Assembly: GCA_030609625.1 (NCBI GenBank)
Contig: JAUWBX010000164.1
Span: forward strand, 1 to 5,807
Reading direction: 5' to 3'
DNA from: Phycisphaerae bacterium
GTDB taxonomy: Bacteria > Planctomycetota > Phycisphaerae > Sedimentisphaerales > Anaerobacaceae
DNA length: 5,807 nt
The translations under genes and the position numbers were made by a program. The notes under the pieces were generated by a model. It was given only the letters and a program-made list of their open reading frames with translations. It was not told where the DNA came from and did no database searches. Below, one piece after another: positions 5,158 to 5,807 of this stretch (positions are counted from its first letter, which is position 1; every line of letters starts with the position of its first letter).

Positions 5158-5323
5158 GTCCTGAGCGAGCAACGCGAGTCGAAGGGAGCAGAGCCTGCCC
5201 TGAGCTTGTGCCCAAGGTGCGTAGCCGAATGGGTCGAAGGATTTGCCCTGAATTGGCCGTAGCCCTGCCTGCCCTCCGTAGCTTTAGCGAAGGGGGGAAC
5301 GAAGCCAAAGGGGCAATCGAAGG
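5158..5323. repeat. Cluster of degenerate CCTGAGC...GTCGAAGG intergenic repeats
   Basis: Three successive units begin with CCTGA and end in TCGAAGG: 5158-5185, 5197-5240 and 5245-5323, the last diverged (CCTGAATT...ATCGAAGG). The third also contains CCTCCG...CGAAGG (5273-5293), a further small palindrome. An inverted member lies at 4204-4221. Short palindromic repeats of this type are widespread in environmental bacterial genomes and can be mistaken for coding sequence on the minus strand. No gene is supported here. Confidence 0.65.
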
Positions 5324-5494
5324 AAAACCTTTACATTTTTAAATACCAAAAAAATTCCTTGTCCTTTATACCCCAAATACTATAACATTGTAAAATCATG
5401 TAAAATTGAGGTTAGGCAGAAGACCTATATTATCACAGGTTTTGAGGCTGATTAAACGAGGACTTGGAAAACAAGCTTTTTGGAGAGAAGAAAA
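5324..5494 (+). promoter_or_regulatory. Leader and promoter region of the EF-G-like gene
   Basis: Two candidate promoters occur: TTGTCC (5359-5364) with a 16-nt spacer to TATAAC (5381-5386), and TTGAGG (5406-5411) with a 16-nt spacer to TATTAT (5428-5433). The -10 boxes match 5 of 6 bases. GGAGAG at 5482-5487 is the ribosome site for GTG 5495. The stretch is AT-rich with no reading frame of note. Confidence 0.4.
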
Positions 5495-5807
5495 GTGGCT
5501 GATACCGGCGACATTCGTAACATCGTTCTTTTAGGGCACGGCGGAAGCGGCAAAACCTCTCTCGTCGAGGCAATGCTGCACAAAACCGGTGCAACGAACC
5601 GGCTGGGAAGCGTTGACGACAAATCAAGCATCTGCGACTACTACGATGAGGAAAAAGAACATCGGCATTCCATCCAATCAGCACTGGTCTACATCGAGCA
5701 TGCCGGCAAGCTGATAAATATCATCGATACCCCGGGCTATCCGGACTTTATCGGCCCGGCTATAAAAGCAATCCCCGCAGCCGAGACGGCGATAGCCGTG
5801 ATTAGCG
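5495..5807 (+). CDS. fusA: Elongation factor G-like GTPase (FusA2-type), N-terminal part only
   Basis: From GTG 5495 (GGAG 9 nt upstream; the in-frame stop TAA at 5453 limits any longer start) 104 codons run to the window edge, against about 700 for the family. The G1 loop is GHGGSGKTS (residues 14-22). The switch I area reads DYYDEEKEHRHSI, and G3 is DTPGYPDF. EF-G translocates tRNA and mRNA on the ribosome using GTP. In canonical EF-G the G3 motif is DTPGH, whose His activates the water molecule; here it is Tyr, as in FusA2-type paralogues such as the mycobacterial one. I therefore favour an EF-G paralogue over the housekeeping copy, with a role in translation that is not settled for this group. 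It is probably transcribed from its own promoter. The gene is cut by the window. Confidence 0.88.
   Translation, partial: MADTGDIRNIVLLGHGGSGKTSLVEAMLHKTGATNRLGSVDDKSSICDYYDEEKEHRHSIQSALVYIEHAGKLINIIDTPGYPDFIGPAIKAIPAAETAIAVIS

Noticed and set aside
5045..5308. Minus-strand 87-codon open frame starting in the repeat cluster
   Set aside because: Its residues are translations of the CCTGAGC/GTCGAAGG repeats, and it overlaps the promoter of the small membrane gene.
5433..5684. Minus-strand open frame with Cys/Arg residues over the EF-G start
   Set aside because: It is antisense to the conserved G1 region of the EF-G-like gene and has no ribosome site.

Overview
This looks like a chromosomal stretch from an uncultured Gram-negative-type bacterium. 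A free-living environmental lineage such as Planctomycetota (Phycisphaerae-like) would fit. The hints are a PilZ protein with a very long Ala/Lys/Glu-rich helix, a secreted Ser/Arg/Tyr-rich TPR protein, a FusA2-type EF-G paralogue, AG-rich ribosome binding sites on only some genes, and short palindromic repeats in the gaps. None of this is decisive, so the assignment is tentative. No phage, plasmid or CRISPR signature is visible.

Layout. Positions 1-2094 (minus strand) hold one long reading frame with no stop that runs off the left edge. It encodes an exported protein with a signal peptide, a Ser/Thr/Arg-rich low-complexity part containing a 102-bp tandem repeat, a Tyr/Trp-rich block and a TPR-like end. 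Next, 2240-2605 (minus) encodes a small protein made of two near-identical four-cysteine zinc-binding units, with a hairpin in its leader. A divergent intergenic region with promoter candidates on both strands leads to 2774-4078 (plus), a PilZ (c-di-GMP receptor type) protein with about 300 residues of predicted coiled coil.

From 4079 to 4508 there is no gene. This stretch holds a heptanucleotide repeat, a 90-bp palindromic repeat element with another short repeat lodged in the loop of one arm, a long-stem hairpin with a T-run for minus-strand transcripts, and an A/T hairpin. On the minus strand, 4509-4796 is a decayed cupin-domain gene with two in-frame TAA codons and no start. It lies just downstream of a small one-helix membrane protein (4809-5045, minus) that has a good upstream promoter candidate. 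From 5046 to 5494 the DNA is non-coding and contains a cluster of degenerate CCTGAGC...GTCGAAGG repeats followed by promoter candidates. At the right edge (5495 onward, plus) is the first third of the GTPase domain of an EF-G-like protein, cut by the window.

How the parts relate. The genes do not form one obvious pathway. The zinc-finger and PilZ genes are divergent. The small membrane gene and the cupin remnant look like one former transcription unit. PilZ and this unit are convergent, with the 4355-4411 hairpin between them. The points most worth a second look are the PilZ/long coiled-coil architecture, the nested palindromic repeat with compensatory changes, the hairpin at 4355-4411, and the cupin pseudogene.
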